A DNA stretch of 64,000 nucleotides from contig NZ_CBFHYF010000001.1 of NCBI RefSeq assembly GCF_965660005.1, positions 62,001-126,000 of the forward strand, in the 5' to 3' direction. Under the pieces are notes generated by a model. The model was not told the origin of the DNA and did not search any database. It was given only the letters and a program-made list of their open reading frames with translations. Positions 23,632 to 33,073 of this stretch are shown one piece after another (position 1 is the stretch's first letter; each line of letters opens with the position of its first letter). The position numbers and the translations under genes were made by a program. This DNA comes from Porticoccus sp965660005 (GTDB lineage: Bacteria > Pseudomonadota > Gammaproteobacteria > Pseudomonadales > Porticoccaceae).

Positions 23632-25665
23632 TCAAAGAAGCCCCTGTACTTTAAAAAGCGCCAGCAGCTGGTCTTCATCCACGACCGGCACACCCAGCTC
23701 CCTGGCTTTTGCCAGTTTGGAGCCGGCACCGGGCCCCGCAACCACACAGGCAGAACCGGACGACACACTGCCCGCTACGCGTGCACCCAATTGTTGCAGC
23801 TTCTCTTTTGCCTCGGATCGTCCCATCGACGTCAGCGTACCGGTCAACACCCAGGTTTCGCCAGCCAGCGGGAGTGATGATTTATCCGGTGAGACAACAT
23901 CCGGCCAATACACACTCGCTTTCCGCAGCGTTTGCACAATTTGCCGATTCTCTGGTTGTTTAAAAAAAGTACTCACAAAATGCGCCACAACCGGCCCCAC
24001 ATCGGGCACCTCCTGAAGTTGCTCTTCATCTGCCGATTGCAGGGCCTCAAGATTGCCAAAATACTCGGCGAGACTGCGTGCAGTCGCCTCGCCCACTTCA
24101 CGAATCCCCAGTGCATAAATAAAACGCGGCAGCGATGTCTGCTTTGAAGCGACCAAAGCCGCGAGCAGATTGGCAGCGGACTTGTCTGCCATTCGCTCCA
24201 GACCCGCCAGCTGATCAACAGTGAGTCGATAAAGATCCGCCACCGAAGTGACCAGTCCTTTATCCACCAGCTGCTCAACCAGTTTATCCCCGAGACCGTC
24301 AATATCCATGGCCTTGCGGGAAGCATAATGCCTGATCGCCTGTTTGCGCTGCGCCGGGCAAATCAGTCCACCAGAACAGCGAGCTACCGCCTCGCCTTTG
24401 ACCCGTTCAACCGGCGAGCCACAGATCGGGCAATGGTCAGGAAAGACCACGTCTCTGGCATTGCAAGGGCGATCTTCCAGGATGACCTTAACCACTTGAG
24501 GGATAACATCCCCGGCACGGCGCACAATCACCCTGTCGCCAAGTTTGACACCCAACCGGGTCACTTCATCCTGGTTGTGCAGGGTCGCATTACTCACTGT
24601 GACACCCCCTACAAATACCGGCTCCAATCGGGCAACAGGTGTTACCGCACCGGTTCGCCCCACCTGAAACTCCACATCCAGCAACCGCGTCATCTCCTCT
24701 TGGGCGGGAAATTTGCGGGCAATCGCCCAGCGGGGCGCCCTGGCCACAAACCCCAGCCGCCGCTGGATCCCGAGGTCATCCACCTTGTACACAATGCCGT
24801 CAATATCGTAGGGCAGCTTCTGCCGCACAGTGATCATTTTCTGATAATAATCGATACAGCCCTGGATACCCTCTGCCAGCTCAATATGGGGGTTGATCAA
24901 AAACCCAAACACCTTCAACAAATGGAGCGTGTCCATATGGGTATCCGGCCAGCGGAATCCCTCCATGCGACCGAGGCTGTAGGCCATCATTTCCAGTGGT
25001 CGCGACGCGGTAATTCTTGAATCCAGTTGCCGCAAACTTCCCGCCGCTGCATTGCGGGGATTGACGAACAGTTTCTGATCCGTGGATCTGGCCCTGGCAT
25101 TCAGCTGCTCAAAACCGGATCGGGGCATGTAAATCTCACCCCTGACTTCCAGAACTGCCGGGGCATGGCCATCTTGCAGGCACAGTGGAACGGATTTAAT
25201 CGTCCGAACATTCGCTGTAATGTTTTCGCCGATCGCACCATCGCCCCGCGTGGCAGCGCGAACCAGTGTCCCATTTTCATAGAGGAGACTGATAGCCACA
25301 CCATCCAGCTTGGGTTCGCACACATAAACCAGGGAATTCTCATTTTTCAGACGATCCAGCAGCCGGCGGTTAAAATCCACCAACTCATCATCGCTGAAAG
25401 CATTATCCAGGGACAACATGGGCACTTCGTGGGTCACCGGTTCGAAGCTGCTGAGCGGTTGCCCACCCACACGCTGGGTGGGCGAGTCAGGGGTTTTCAG
25501 CGAGGGGAAATCCGTTTCCAGACTGTTGAGCCGCCGCATCAGGCGGTCGTACTCAATATCCGGCACTGAGGGGTCATCCAGCACATAGTAACGATAGTTG
25601 TGTTCATTCAGCTGCCTGCGCAGCGCAGCCGCTTCCTCCTGAACGGCAGAGCCCGGTGAGGCCAT
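23632..25665 (-). CDS. ligA: NAD-dependent DNA ligase
   Basis: A 677-residue LigA. The adenylation lysine is Lys119 in CEPKLDGVA. The N-terminal Ia domain has YYVLDDPSVPDIEYDRL, the oligomer-binding domain follows, the zinc finger has CPIC and two later cysteines (ARCSGGLICP), then helix-hairpin-helix repeats and a C-terminal BRCT domain (GETWVLTGTLTSMGRSEAKEKL). It seals nicks in replication and repair. ATG 25665 shares bases with the zipA TAA stop (TAATG). zipA-ligA is a classic gammaproteobacterial pair. Confidence 0.98.
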   Translation of the reverse strand: MASPGSAVQEEAAALRRQLNEHNYRYYVLDDPSVPDIEYDRLMRRLNSLETDFPSLKTPDSPTQRVGGQPLSSFEPVTHEVPMLSLDNAFSDDELVDFNRRLLDRLKNENSLVYVCEPKLDGVAISLLYENGTLVRAATRGDGAIGENITANVRTIKSVPLCLQDGHAPAVLEVRGEIYMPRSGFEQLNARARSTDQKLFVNPRNAAAGSLRQLDSRITASRPLEMMAYSLGRMEGFRWPDTHMDTLHLLKVFGFLINPHIELAEGIQGCIDYYQKMITVRQKLPYDIDGIVYKVDDLGIQRRLGFVARAPRWAIARKFPAQEEMTRLLDVEFQVGRTGAVTPVARLEPVFVGGVTVSNATLHNQDEVTRLGVKLGDRVIVRRAGDVIPQVVKVILEDRPCNARDVVFPDHCPICGSPVERVKGEAVARCSGGLICPAQRKQAIRHYASRKAMDIDGLGDKLVEQLVDKGLVTSVADLYRLTVDQLAGLERMADKSAANLLAALVASKQTSLPRFIYALGIREVGEATARSLAEYFGNLEALQSADEEQLQEVPDVGPVVAHFVSTFFKQPENRQIVQTLRKASVYWPDVVSPDKSSLPLAGETWVLTGTLTSMGRSEAKEKLQQLGARVAGSVSSGSACVVAGPGAGSKLAKARELGVPVVDEDQLLALFKVQGLL

Positions 25666-26561
25666 TATTCAATTCCGGATAACTGGCTACGGCAATAGTC
25701 GGCTATGCGCTGCCGGTAGTGCTCTTCTGTCTGGCGGGTGAGAACACTGCGGCTCTCATCTTTCAACGTGCCACCGAGATCAGTAGCCATCTGTTGGGCG
25801 GCACCCAGTAGCAGCTCAAAGGCAACAGCAGGATCATCGACATCCTCCATGGCAAAGAAGAAACTGACACCCGGCGTCGTAAATTCATCCATGTCATTCA
25901 GGTCAAATGTGCCGGGATTAACGGAGTTCGCGACACTATAAAGTACCGGCCCCGAGCCATCGTCACTCGCATGGCGATGAAAAATTTTCATCGAGCCATA
26001 CCGCAGCCCCTCGGCAAGTAATGCATCCAGCAATGGCTGCCCTGCAAACATTTTCCCGTCACCGGCCATCAGGTGCATGACCACCTCACTGACAACAGCA
26101 GAAGGTTTCTGACGAGCAGGTGTCGCGCGGGATTCCCTGTTATCAACAGCATCTTTTTCAGACGTTTCAGGCACAGTGTCGGGGATATCCTCAGCCTGCG
26201 GGACGTCAACCCTGCCAGGTGACGGGGCCGGATCTTCCTGAAAAAGGCTGGATTGTTCCGGCTTCCTGATGGGCACTGTTAGTTTGGGTTTACTGGCCTC
26301 GGCACGCTGCCTGACGGCCCGGCTCATCTCCTCGACATCGGATTCATTGCGATAGCCGACGACCCGAGCACCACCACTGGGCAGTTCACTGCCGTATTCA
26401 TCCCGTCTGTGATCATCAAAAATAGGCTGCTTCCGTTTCGACATATGAATTTTGTCATAACGGGCATTACGCACACGCCGGATCACATCAAGGAAAATCG
26501 CCAGCACAACCAGCGCACCCAATGCGAGCATCATTTCGCGAGCACCAAATTCCATCGTCAT
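25665..26561 (-). CDS. zipA: Cell division protein ZipA
   Basis: A 298-residue bitopic division protein that tethers FtsZ to the inner membrane. A single N-terminal membrane helix (MMLALGALVVLAIFLDVIRRVR), a Pro/Glu-rich linker of about 120 residues and a C-terminal FtsZ-binding domain starting SEVVMHLMAGDGKMFAG are present. ATG 26561 is preceded by AGGA at good spacing. It overlaps ligA by its stop codon. smc lies just upstream, about 80 bases away on the same strand. Confidence 0.95.
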   Translation of the reverse strand: MTMEFGAREMMLALGALVVLAIFLDVIRRVRNARYDKIHMSKRKQPIFDDHRRDEYGSELPSGGARVVGYRNESDVEEMSRAVRQRAEASKPKLTVPIRKPEQSSLFQEDPAPSPGRVDVPQAEDIPDTVPETSEKDAVDNRESRATPARQKPSAVVSEVVMHLMAGDGKMFAGQPLLDALLAEGLRYGSMKIFHRHASDDGSGPVLYSVANSVNPGTFDLNDMDEFTTPGVSFFFAMEDVDDPAVAFELLLGAAQQMATDLGGTLKDESRSVLTRQTEEHYRQRIADYCRSQLSGIE

Positions 26562-26641
26562 TTGTATCCTGTCAAAATTTCGCTTTCCGGATTTAACAAC
26601 CCTTTAGTAACACAGTGGCAGCATTCATCTGAAATTACACG

Positions 26642-29600
26642 CTAGGCTTCCGCCAATTCCACCGCCTGATTCACATCCACACTGACCAGACGGGACACCC
26701 CGGGTTCATGCATGGTAACCCCCATCAACTGATTGGCCATTTCCATGGCAATCTTATTGTGGGAAATATAAATAAATTGCACCCTGGCAGACATCTCTTC
26801 CACCATTCTCGCATAGCGCCCAACATTGGCATCGTCCAGCGGCGCATCCACCTCATCAAGCATACAAAAAGGTGCAGGGTTCAACTCAAAAATAGAAAAT
26901 ACCAGCGCAATCGCCGTCATAGCCTTTTCACCACCCGAAAGTAGGTGAATAGTGGTATTTTTCTTACCCGGCGGGCGCGCCATAATAGTAACACCGGTAT
27001 CCAGAAGATCTTCTCCCGTCAGTTCCAGATAGGCGTGGCCACCACCAAATAGTTTTGGAAAGAGCTCCTGCAGTGAACCGTTGATCCGGTCAAAGGTTTC
27101 CCTGAAACGGGTACGGGTTTCCCTGTCAATTTTCCGGATCGCATTCTCAAGGGTCTGCAGTGCCTCTTCGAGCTCGGCATTCTGAGCATCCAGGTAGGTC
27201 TTGCGCTCCGACTCCACCTTATATTCATCGACTGCGGCGAGGTTGATCGGACCAAGTCGCTGAATACGGTTGGCCACCCGCTCCAGTTCCCCCTCCCACC
27301 GGGAAGGGCCTGCATCCTCCGGTAGCGCCGCCAGCAGGCTATCCAGTTGAAAACGATGCTCACCAATCTGCTCCACAATCGTTTTACTGCGAGTAACCAG
27401 ATCCTGGGCAGACAGGCGATGCTGCTCCAGTTCCAGCCGTTCGGTCTGTATCTGCTGATCCAGCTGGTTGCGCCGTTTTTCCGTCTCGCGCATTTGCTCT
27501 TCAACCGTTTCCAGGGCCTGCCTTGCAACGGCAAGCTCTCTCTCGACACCCAGACGACGTTCCAGTTGCGCAGCCAGATCTTCCTGCAGCTCAAGGGTCG
27601 GATCTTCGTGCTGATTAAACACCGCGTGCAGCTGTTCACGGCGTTCCTGAAGCCTTGCCACCTGCACTTGTAAACGCTGGATTCCATCGAGAATAGCGTG
27701 CAACTGTGTGCTGACCGATTTCTCTCGCATGGCCAGCTCATGGGAGTGGTCACGGTCGTGCCTGGCAGTCTGTCGTGCTTGATCGAGTTCAGTCCGAAAG
27801 CTGTCTCTACGTTGCAAAAGCTGTTCGCGCTGGACGGTATCCTGCTCCATCCTTTCAATGGCTGAGGACAGCGATTGTCGGGCAGTTTTGAGATTTTCCT
27901 GCTCCAGCTGCTGTTGCTGTAACGCTTCATTAAGCTCATTCTCGGCTCGGGTGCGGCGTGCAGCAAACTGTTCGACCTGCATCTGATTGGCCGCAAGCAC
28001 AGAGCGCAACTCCGCGTAATGGCGCTGCTGGTCAACCATATCCCGGCTGATTTCCTCTCGACTTAGCTCGAGCTCGCGGAGTGTCTGCTCTGTGTTGTTT
28101 TTCTCCACAGACAAGGCATCAACAACCGATTGGCATTCAAACAGCTCGCTGGCCAGAGAATCGAGTGCCTGCTGTCGTTTTAAAACCCCGGCACGGGCAT
28201 CCTGGTCGCGTGCCACCCTGAGCCAGTTGGCACCGAGCCACAAGCCATCTCGCGTGACGACTGATTCCCCCTGTGCCAGAGCTCTGCGCATCAATAGTGC
28301 TGTGGAAAGATCTTCAGCGACCAGCACACCCGCTAATAATGATCCGGCCAATTCACCATCGACCTTGCCGGCCAGGGAACGGGCTAATGCGGGTTGGCTC
28401 TTACCACTCGCAGCATTCCCCAAGCGATCAAGCAGAACCAGCTGCCCCTTGCCAAAGGTGTCAAGATGATGACTCATCGAGGTGAAGTCATCGACACAAA
28501 CGGCTTGCAGGTAATTACCCAACACTGTTTCCACTGCCGTTTCCCAGCCTGGCTCAACCCGAAGAGTTTCTGCCAGTTTCGGTTGCCCGGCCAGTTGATG
28601 ACTCTCGATCCACTGCTGCTGATCACCATCACCCAATGCAGCTTGCTGCAGGGCCTCCAGGGATGACTGCCTGCCGAGCATGGACTGCAGATGGCCCCGC
28701 TGCTGATCGAGCTCGGCGCCAATTTTCAGGCTTTGTTGGCGCGTGTTTTCAACCTCAATATTCAAGTTATCCAGTTGTGCCTGTTGATCACCGAGGGTCA
28801 GTTCAATCTCCGCCAACCGCTCCTGAACCAGCGCAATTTCCTCTTGCACCGGACTATCGCTGAGACTCTGATACTCCTGTTTAACTGTCTCTATCCGTTC
28901 CCCCAGTCGCCGTAATACCTGCTCCAGATGTTGAATCCGGGACTGTTCCACCTCCGCCTGCTGACGGGGTTCGCCCGCTTTGAGGTTGAACTCATCCCAC
29001 TGGGACTGCCACGTCTGCATAGACTCCTCGGCAAGGGATAATGCATGCTGAGAGCGATCTTCGGCGGCACTTGCCTTCTCAAGCTGCGGCGCAATCTCCA
29101 GCAGTTCACTCTGCCATATCTCTGCTTTCTGTCGGTCGACACGCAGATGCTCTTCAGATTCGGCAAAATTACGATCCGTTTGCGCCAGGTCCTGTTGCAA
29201 TTCCCGGGCCCGATCCTGCACATGCTGAATGGCTTGTTCAATTCTTGCCACCTCGGCACCAATTCCGTAGTAGCGGCCCTGTACGTCATTAAACCGGTCA
29301 CCCGACTCCGTGTACTCCGTACGATGGCGCTCTATGGTGGTATCGCAGGCACTGCGCTCCGTCACAAGAGCCTCAATCTTCAACTCAAAACCGGAAATAA
29401 CCCGGCGCCGCTCGGCAATCTGCACCTCCAGCAATCGCCATCGAAGCGCCTGCAGCTCTGCCTTGATGCGGCGCTCTTCCTTTTTGAATTCGGTGTATTT
29501 TTCCGCTGCCTGCGCCTGACGCTCCAACCGACCCAGTTGCCGACCCAGCTCTTCACGGATATCCGTGAGCCGCTCCAGATTCTCCTGTGTGCGACGGATA

Positions 29601-30148
29601 CGGTTTTCCGTATCCCGTCGACGCTCCTTGTATTTGGAAATACCGGCGGCTTCTTCAATGTAGACACGCAACTCGTCGGGACGGGCCTCAATCAAACTGG
29701 AAATCATGCCCTGTTCAATAATGGCATAGCTGCGCGGACCCAGTCCGGTACCGAGAAATATATCCGTGATGTCACGTCGACGACATTTGCCACCGTTAAG
29801 GTAATACTGGGATTGACCGTCCCGGGTGACTTTGCGTTTGATGGAAATTTCACTCCAGCTCGCGTATTCGCCGCCAAGTGTGCTGTCAGCGTTGTCAAAG
29901 ACCAGTTCTATGGAGGCTTGCCCCACGGGCTTTCGTCCACCGGAACCATTAAAAATGACATCCGTCATGGACTCGCCACGCAAATGCTTGGCAGAGCTTT
30001 CACCCATTACCCAGCGCACCGCATCAATGATATTGGATTTACCACAGCCGTTCGGGCCAACAACTGCACAGAGATTGCTGGGGAAAGACACGGTGGTCGG
30101 GTCAACAAACGACTTGAAGCCTGCCAGTTTGATACATTTGAGGCGCAT
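26642..30148 (-). CDS. smc: Chromosome partition protein SMC
   Basis: A 1,168-residue SMC ATPase. Walker A is GPNGCGKSN near residue 32. Long coiled coils flank a hinge domain near residues 510-660. The C-terminal head has the signature LLSGGEKAM and Walker B FCMLDEVDAPLDD. With ScpA and ScpB, also in this window, it forms the condensin-like complex; its presence instead of MukB fits a Pseudomonas/Cellvibrionales-type gammaproteobacterium. ATG 30148 has AGAGAC upstream; a start 21 bases earlier is less likely. Shadow frames in this gene are long because of its repetitive composition. Confidence 0.97.
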   Translation of the reverse strand: MRLKCIKLAGFKSFVDPTTVSFPSNLCAVVGPNGCGKSNIIDAVRWVMGESSAKHLRGESMTDVIFNGSGGRKPVGQASIELVFDNADSTLGGEYASWSEISIKRKVTRDGQSQYYLNGGKCRRRDITDIFLGTGLGPRSYAIIEQGMISSLIEARPDELRVYIEEAAGISKYKERRRDTENRIRRTQENLERLTDIREELGRQLGRLERQAQAAEKYTEFKKEERRIKAELQALRWRLLEVQIAERRRVISGFELKIEALVTERSACDTTIERHRTEYTESGDRFNDVQGRYYGIGAEVARIEQAIQHVQDRARELQQDLAQTDRNFAESEEHLRVDRQKAEIWQSELLEIAPQLEKASAAEDRSQHALSLAEESMQTWQSQWDEFNLKAGEPRQQAEVEQSRIQHLEQVLRRLGERIETVKQEYQSLSDSPVQEEIALVQERLAEIELTLGDQQAQLDNLNIEVENTRQQSLKIGAELDQQRGHLQSMLGRQSSLEALQQAALGDGDQQQWIESHQLAGQPKLAETLRVEPGWETAVETVLGNYLQAVCVDDFTSMSHHLDTFGKGQLVLLDRLGNAASGKSQPALARSLAGKVDGELAGSLLAGVLVAEDLSTALLMRRALAQGESVVTRDGLWLGANWLRVARDQDARAGVLKRQQALDSLASELFECQSVVDALSVEKNNTEQTLRELELSREEISRDMVDQQRHYAELRSVLAANQMQVEQFAARRTRAENELNEALQQQQLEQENLKTARQSLSSAIERMEQDTVQREQLLQRRDSFRTELDQARQTARHDRDHSHELAMREKSVSTQLHAILDGIQRLQVQVARLQERREQLHAVFNQHEDPTLELQEDLAAQLERRLGVERELAVARQALETVEEQMRETEKRRNQLDQQIQTERLELEQHRLSAQDLVTRSKTIVEQIGEHRFQLDSLLAALPEDAGPSRWEGELERVANRIQRLGPINLAAVDEYKVESERKTYLDAQNAELEEALQTLENAIRKIDRETRTRFRETFDRINGSLQELFPKLFGGGHAYLELTGEDLLDTGVTIMARPPGKKNTTIHLLSGGEKAMTAIALVFSIFELNPAPFCMLDEVDAPLDDANVGRYARMVEEMSARVQFIYISHNKIAMEMANQLMGVTMHEPGVSRLVSVDVNQAVELAEA

Positions 30149-30278
30149 GATGTCTCTTTTTAATGGCATTTCTGCCAGTAGTTTTGTTGCGTTGACAGCC
30201 GTATCAGCCGGGCATCGTCGGGCTACTGAAAGATTGTGATTTTACACAGCTGAGCAGCGTCCACAAGCAACGGGCATC

Positions 30279-31472
30279 CTATAATTCTCTGTCAATGATA
30301 ATGGTTGCTGCAGTCCCCTGTTTTTTCATGGACAGCACCTCGCTGGCACCTTCCAGATCACCAGCTGAAGGAGCCACTGAGCCCGTTGCTGAAACCCTCG
30401 CTACCACCTCAATCCGATCAGCCGATGAGAGTGTCTTACCGTTGGGCATTGCCATTGAGTCATCGAGAATAACCGTGGTCGGCAGGTCAGCCACCTGTAA
30501 TTTTGCTACTGCCAACGGCATTGGTGACCCCTGCCACTCCCTAGCAAACACATAAACCACCTGCCCTGATTCTGCTGTCAGCTCTGACGCCAATGAGACA
30601 CTCACCCGCAGAGACTGAGAACTCTCCCCCATTTGCTCACGAGCGCGCTCGATACCCGCCTGCAGGGATTCAGCCTGGGCCGTAGAGGGATGAATCGCCT
30701 GCAGGGCTTTTTGCCAACTGACAATGGCCAACTGGTAATCGCCCGATTCAAACGCACGGATGCCCTTCAGGCCAAGAGCGGTGAGATTGTTGGGGTCAAG
30801 GGTCAGCGCGCGCTCAAGCGCTGAATCAGCTTCGGGGCTGAAACGATTGCCGGAGGCAAAATAAGTCGCCTGGGCATATTCTGCCTGAAGGTCTGCATCG
30901 TCGGGGGCGGCCCGTACCGCACGCTGGTAAGTGGCACTGGACTGCAGAAACTCACCATCTTCAAGCAGCATACGGGCCAGCGTAACAAGGTAATACACAT
31001 TATCGGGCTGGTCCTGCAGACGTCGGGCAATCTTGTTTTGCAACTGCTGCCGAATTTCGGCATCTGCTTGACTGTCCCGGCTTGCAAGGCGCTTCTCCAT
31101 CAACTCACTGATCAGCACATCTTCGCTGGCACCAAGCTGCTGGTAAAGGCTGAAAGCCAACAACGGCAGTAACAACAGGCCCACCATCAACAACCAGGCT
31201 CCACGAGATCGAGAGGGGGGTTCTATCACCGGTAAATCTGACTCGTCAGCCAGTAGCAGGCGTTGCTGTTCAGCGACCAGCTCAGAATACTGCGACTCAT
31301 CCATTTCACCATCGGCCAATTGGCGGTCGAGCGCCGACAGCTGCTCGCGAAACAATACAATGTTCGCCTGTTGCCCTTCCTCTGACTGCACCCGGGGTGC
31401 TTTTCGCAGCAGTGGATAAATCACAAAAACAGCGGCCAGCAAAGTAAGAAAAGCCAGGATTGACCAGATCAT
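30279..31472 (-). CDS. ccmI: Cytochrome c biogenesis protein CcmI
   Basis: A 397-residue protein with an N-terminal membrane helix (ILAFLTLLAAVFVIYPLLR), the cytoplasmic RxxxLxxLdrqLADGEMDESQY segment, a second helix (WLLMVGLLLLPLLAFSLY) and a periplasmic TPR region. CcmI holds the apocytochrome c tail for the heme lyase. Its start overlaps the ccmH stop by 4 bases. It is the last gene of the ccm operon. It precedes smc by about 110 bases without an obvious terminator. Confidence 0.93.
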   Translation of the reverse strand: MIWSILAFLTLLAAVFVIYPLLRKAPRVQSEEGQQANIVLFREQLSALDRQLADGEMDESQYSELVAEQQRLLLADESDLPVIEPPSRSRGAWLLMVGLLLLPLLAFSLYQQLGASEDVLISELMEKRLASRDSQADAEIRQQLQNKIARRLQDQPDNVYYLVTLARMLLEDGEFLQSSATYQRAVRAAPDDADLQAEYAQATYFASGNRFSPEADSALERALTLDPNNLTALGLKGIRAFESGDYQLAIVSWQKALQAIHPSTAQAESLQAGIERAREQMGESSQSLRVSVSLASELTAESGQVVYVFAREWQGSPMPLAVAKLQVADLPTTVILDDSMAMPNGKTLSSADRIEVVARVSATGSVAPSAGDLEGASEVLSMKKQGTAATIIIDREL

Positions 31473-32029
31473 CGCTCCACCCCACCACTGCTTTTAGCAT
31501 CATCTGATCCAGACCGTTCGCTCTCCCCCAGCAGAGTTTGTAATTGCGCCTGTTCTTTCGCAGACAATACTTCACTGCTGGCGGCCGTTGCCGATACCCC
31601 GCCGGGCCGAGAATTTAACAGGTCTGCGTTCATGGATTGGCGACGGTATACCCACCATAAAATACCAATACCAAGCACTGCCAGGAGCAATGGCGTCAGC
31701 CAGAGTATCAGTGTGGTCTTTTTGACCGGCGGACGATACATGACAAATTCACCATAACGGTCAACCAGAAAGTCGACGATCTGCCTGTCTGTTTTCCCCT
31801 CTTCCAGCATCCGGTAAATCTCACTGCGGAGATCCTGTGCTATAGGAGAATTTGAATCTGCCAGGGTCTGATTCTGACATTTTGGACAACGCAATTCCGC
31901 CACCAGGGCGTGAAACCGTTGTCGTTTGTCCTCGGAGGAAAATGCCTGCACATCCTCAGCGGCCCCGATCGGACCAGTGAAAACCAACATCAACAGTAGA
32001 ATCGTTCCGACAATTGAAGCCCTGTGCAT
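31469..32029 (-). CDS. ccmH: Cytochrome c maturation thiol reductase CcmH
   Basis: A 186-residue protein with signal peptide (LLLMLVFTGPIGAAED), the redox motif RCPKCQ (Cys48/Cys51) and a membrane helix (LILWLTPLLLAVLGIGILWWVYRR). It reduces apocytochrome CXXCH thiols together with CcmG. The tail after the helix, about 50 residues, is longer than in short CcmH forms. It overlaps ccmI by 4 bases and is separated from the upstream operon genes by an inserted PcaC-like gene and a 119-base gap. Confidence 0.95.
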   Translation of the reverse strand: MHRASIVGTILLLMLVFTGPIGAAEDVQAFSSEDKRQRFHALVAELRCPKCQNQTLADSNSPIAQDLRSEIYRMLEEGKTDRQIVDFLVDRYGEFVMYRPPVKKTTLILWLTPLLLAVLGIGILWWVYRRQSMNADLLNSRPGGVSATAASSEVLSAKEQAQLQTLLGESERSGSDDAKSSGGVER

Positions 32030-32148
32030 AGCTGATCCTGTTTTTACCTGCTTTCAATACTCAAACGGCCCGTCATCTGGCTGCTGAAGGGTCATTTGAT
32101 GATCCCCGGGGGAAGACAAACAGACTGACTGCGCTCAGCCTGCCACGC

Positions 32149-32520
32149 TCACTGATCTTCAACGATTTCCTTTGCTGCACGGAATGCTTCCTGAAGGGCA
32201 GGCGCACCGATATAGGGGGCCGTATGCAGCAATACCTCGCGAATTTCCTCCGCGGTGCAACCGTTTCGCAGCGCACCGCGCACATGGCCTTTTAGTTCTG
32301 CCGGTGCTTTCAGCGCAGCCAGAACGGCAATCGTAATCATACTGCGGGTTTTCAGCGGCAGTGTGTCACGTGCCCACACAGAGCCCCAGCAGTTTTCATT
32401 GATATAGTCCTGAACCGGTTGTGTGAATGCCGTGGCTGCCGCCATGGATCGATCGACAAACTCATCGCCCATCACCTGACGACGCACCTTCATTCCGCGT
32501 TGATAATCTTCATCTGACAT
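32149..32520 (-). CDS. Carboxymuconolactone decarboxylase-like protein inside the ccm operon
   Basis: A 123-residue member of the CMD family, close to PcaC: MSDEDYQRGMKVRRQVMG at the start, LPLKTRSMITIAVLAAL and ELKGHVRGALRNGCTAEEIREVLLHTA in the core. PcaC decarboxylates 4-carboxymuconolactone in protocatechuate breakdown. It has no CXXC redox pair of the AhpD kind; only single cysteines. No other aromatic degradation gene is near. It lies 12 bases after ccmG and in the same direction, so it is probably cotranscribed with the ccm genes. Its role there is unknown. Confidence 0.85.
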   Translation of the reverse strand: MSDEDYQRGMKVRRQVMGDEFVDRSMAAATAFTQPVQDYINENCWGSVWARDTLPLKTRSMITIAVLAALKAPAELKGHVRGALRNGCTAEEIREVLLHTAPYIGAPALQEAFRAAKEIVEDQ

Positions 32521-32532
32521 ACAACCGTCACC

Positions 32533-33057
32533 TCATTGAATTTGTTGCCACACGGGCAGGAGCTTGTCTCGCCAGACGCGCTCATCCACAACACCAATGT
32601 GCTTGTAACGTATAGTGCCGGTTCGATCCACGATGTAGGTTTCAGGCGCCCCGAAAACTCCCAGGTCCAGCCCCATTCGACCCCGCGCATCAATCACACT
32701 TAATGCATAGGGGTCGCCTTTGTCCATCAGCCATTTTCTAGCCGCCTCGTTGTCATCCTTGTAATTCAAACCGATAATCCGTATTCCCTCACCAGCCAAC
32801 TTGTTGAGAAAGGGGTGTTCAACCCGGCAGGCAACACACCAGGTTGCCCAGACATTAAGCAGCGTCGGCTCACCCTGAAACAATGCTTGAGTCACCGACC
32901 GCGTCTCATCGCCCAGTACCGGCAGAGAAAATGCCGGCACGGGCCGGTCAATGAGCGCTGAGGGCATGGCATTGGGGTCACGCTCCAAACCATTGAGCAG
33001 AAAAATGGCCAACACCACAAACACCATCAAGGGTAAAAAAAGCTTTAACCTGGACAC
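32533..33057 (-). CDS. ccmG: Thiol:disulfide oxidoreductase CcmG/DsbE
   Basis: A 174-residue membrane-anchored thioredoxin-fold protein. An N-terminal helix (LKLFLPLMVFVVLAIFLL) is followed by the periplasmic domain with the active site WCVAC (Cys74/Cys77), an acidic-region motif GLNYKDD and the cis-proline loop GAPETYIVD. It keeps apocytochrome c thiols reduced before heme attachment. It directly follows ccmF (16 bases). Confidence 0.95.
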   Translation of the reverse strand: MSRLKLFLPLMVFVVLAIFLLNGLERDPNAMPSALIDRPVPAFSLPVLGDETRSVTQALFQGEPTLLNVWATWCVACRVEHPFLNKLAGEGIRIIGLNYKDDNEAARKWLMDKGDPYALSVIDARGRMGLDLGVFGAPETYIVDRTGTIRYKHIGVVDERVWRDKLLPVWQQIQ

Positions 33058-33073
33058 ATCACCACCCGATCAT

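Noticed and set aside
27019..28035. 338-codon minus-strand frame within smc
   Set aside because: Out-of-frame shadow of a coiled-coil gene; composition is Arg/Ser/Cys-rich with no domain.
29045..30163. 372-codon plus-strand open frame
   Set aside because: Antisense to the conserved N-terminal head and coiled coil of smc; no recognisable product.
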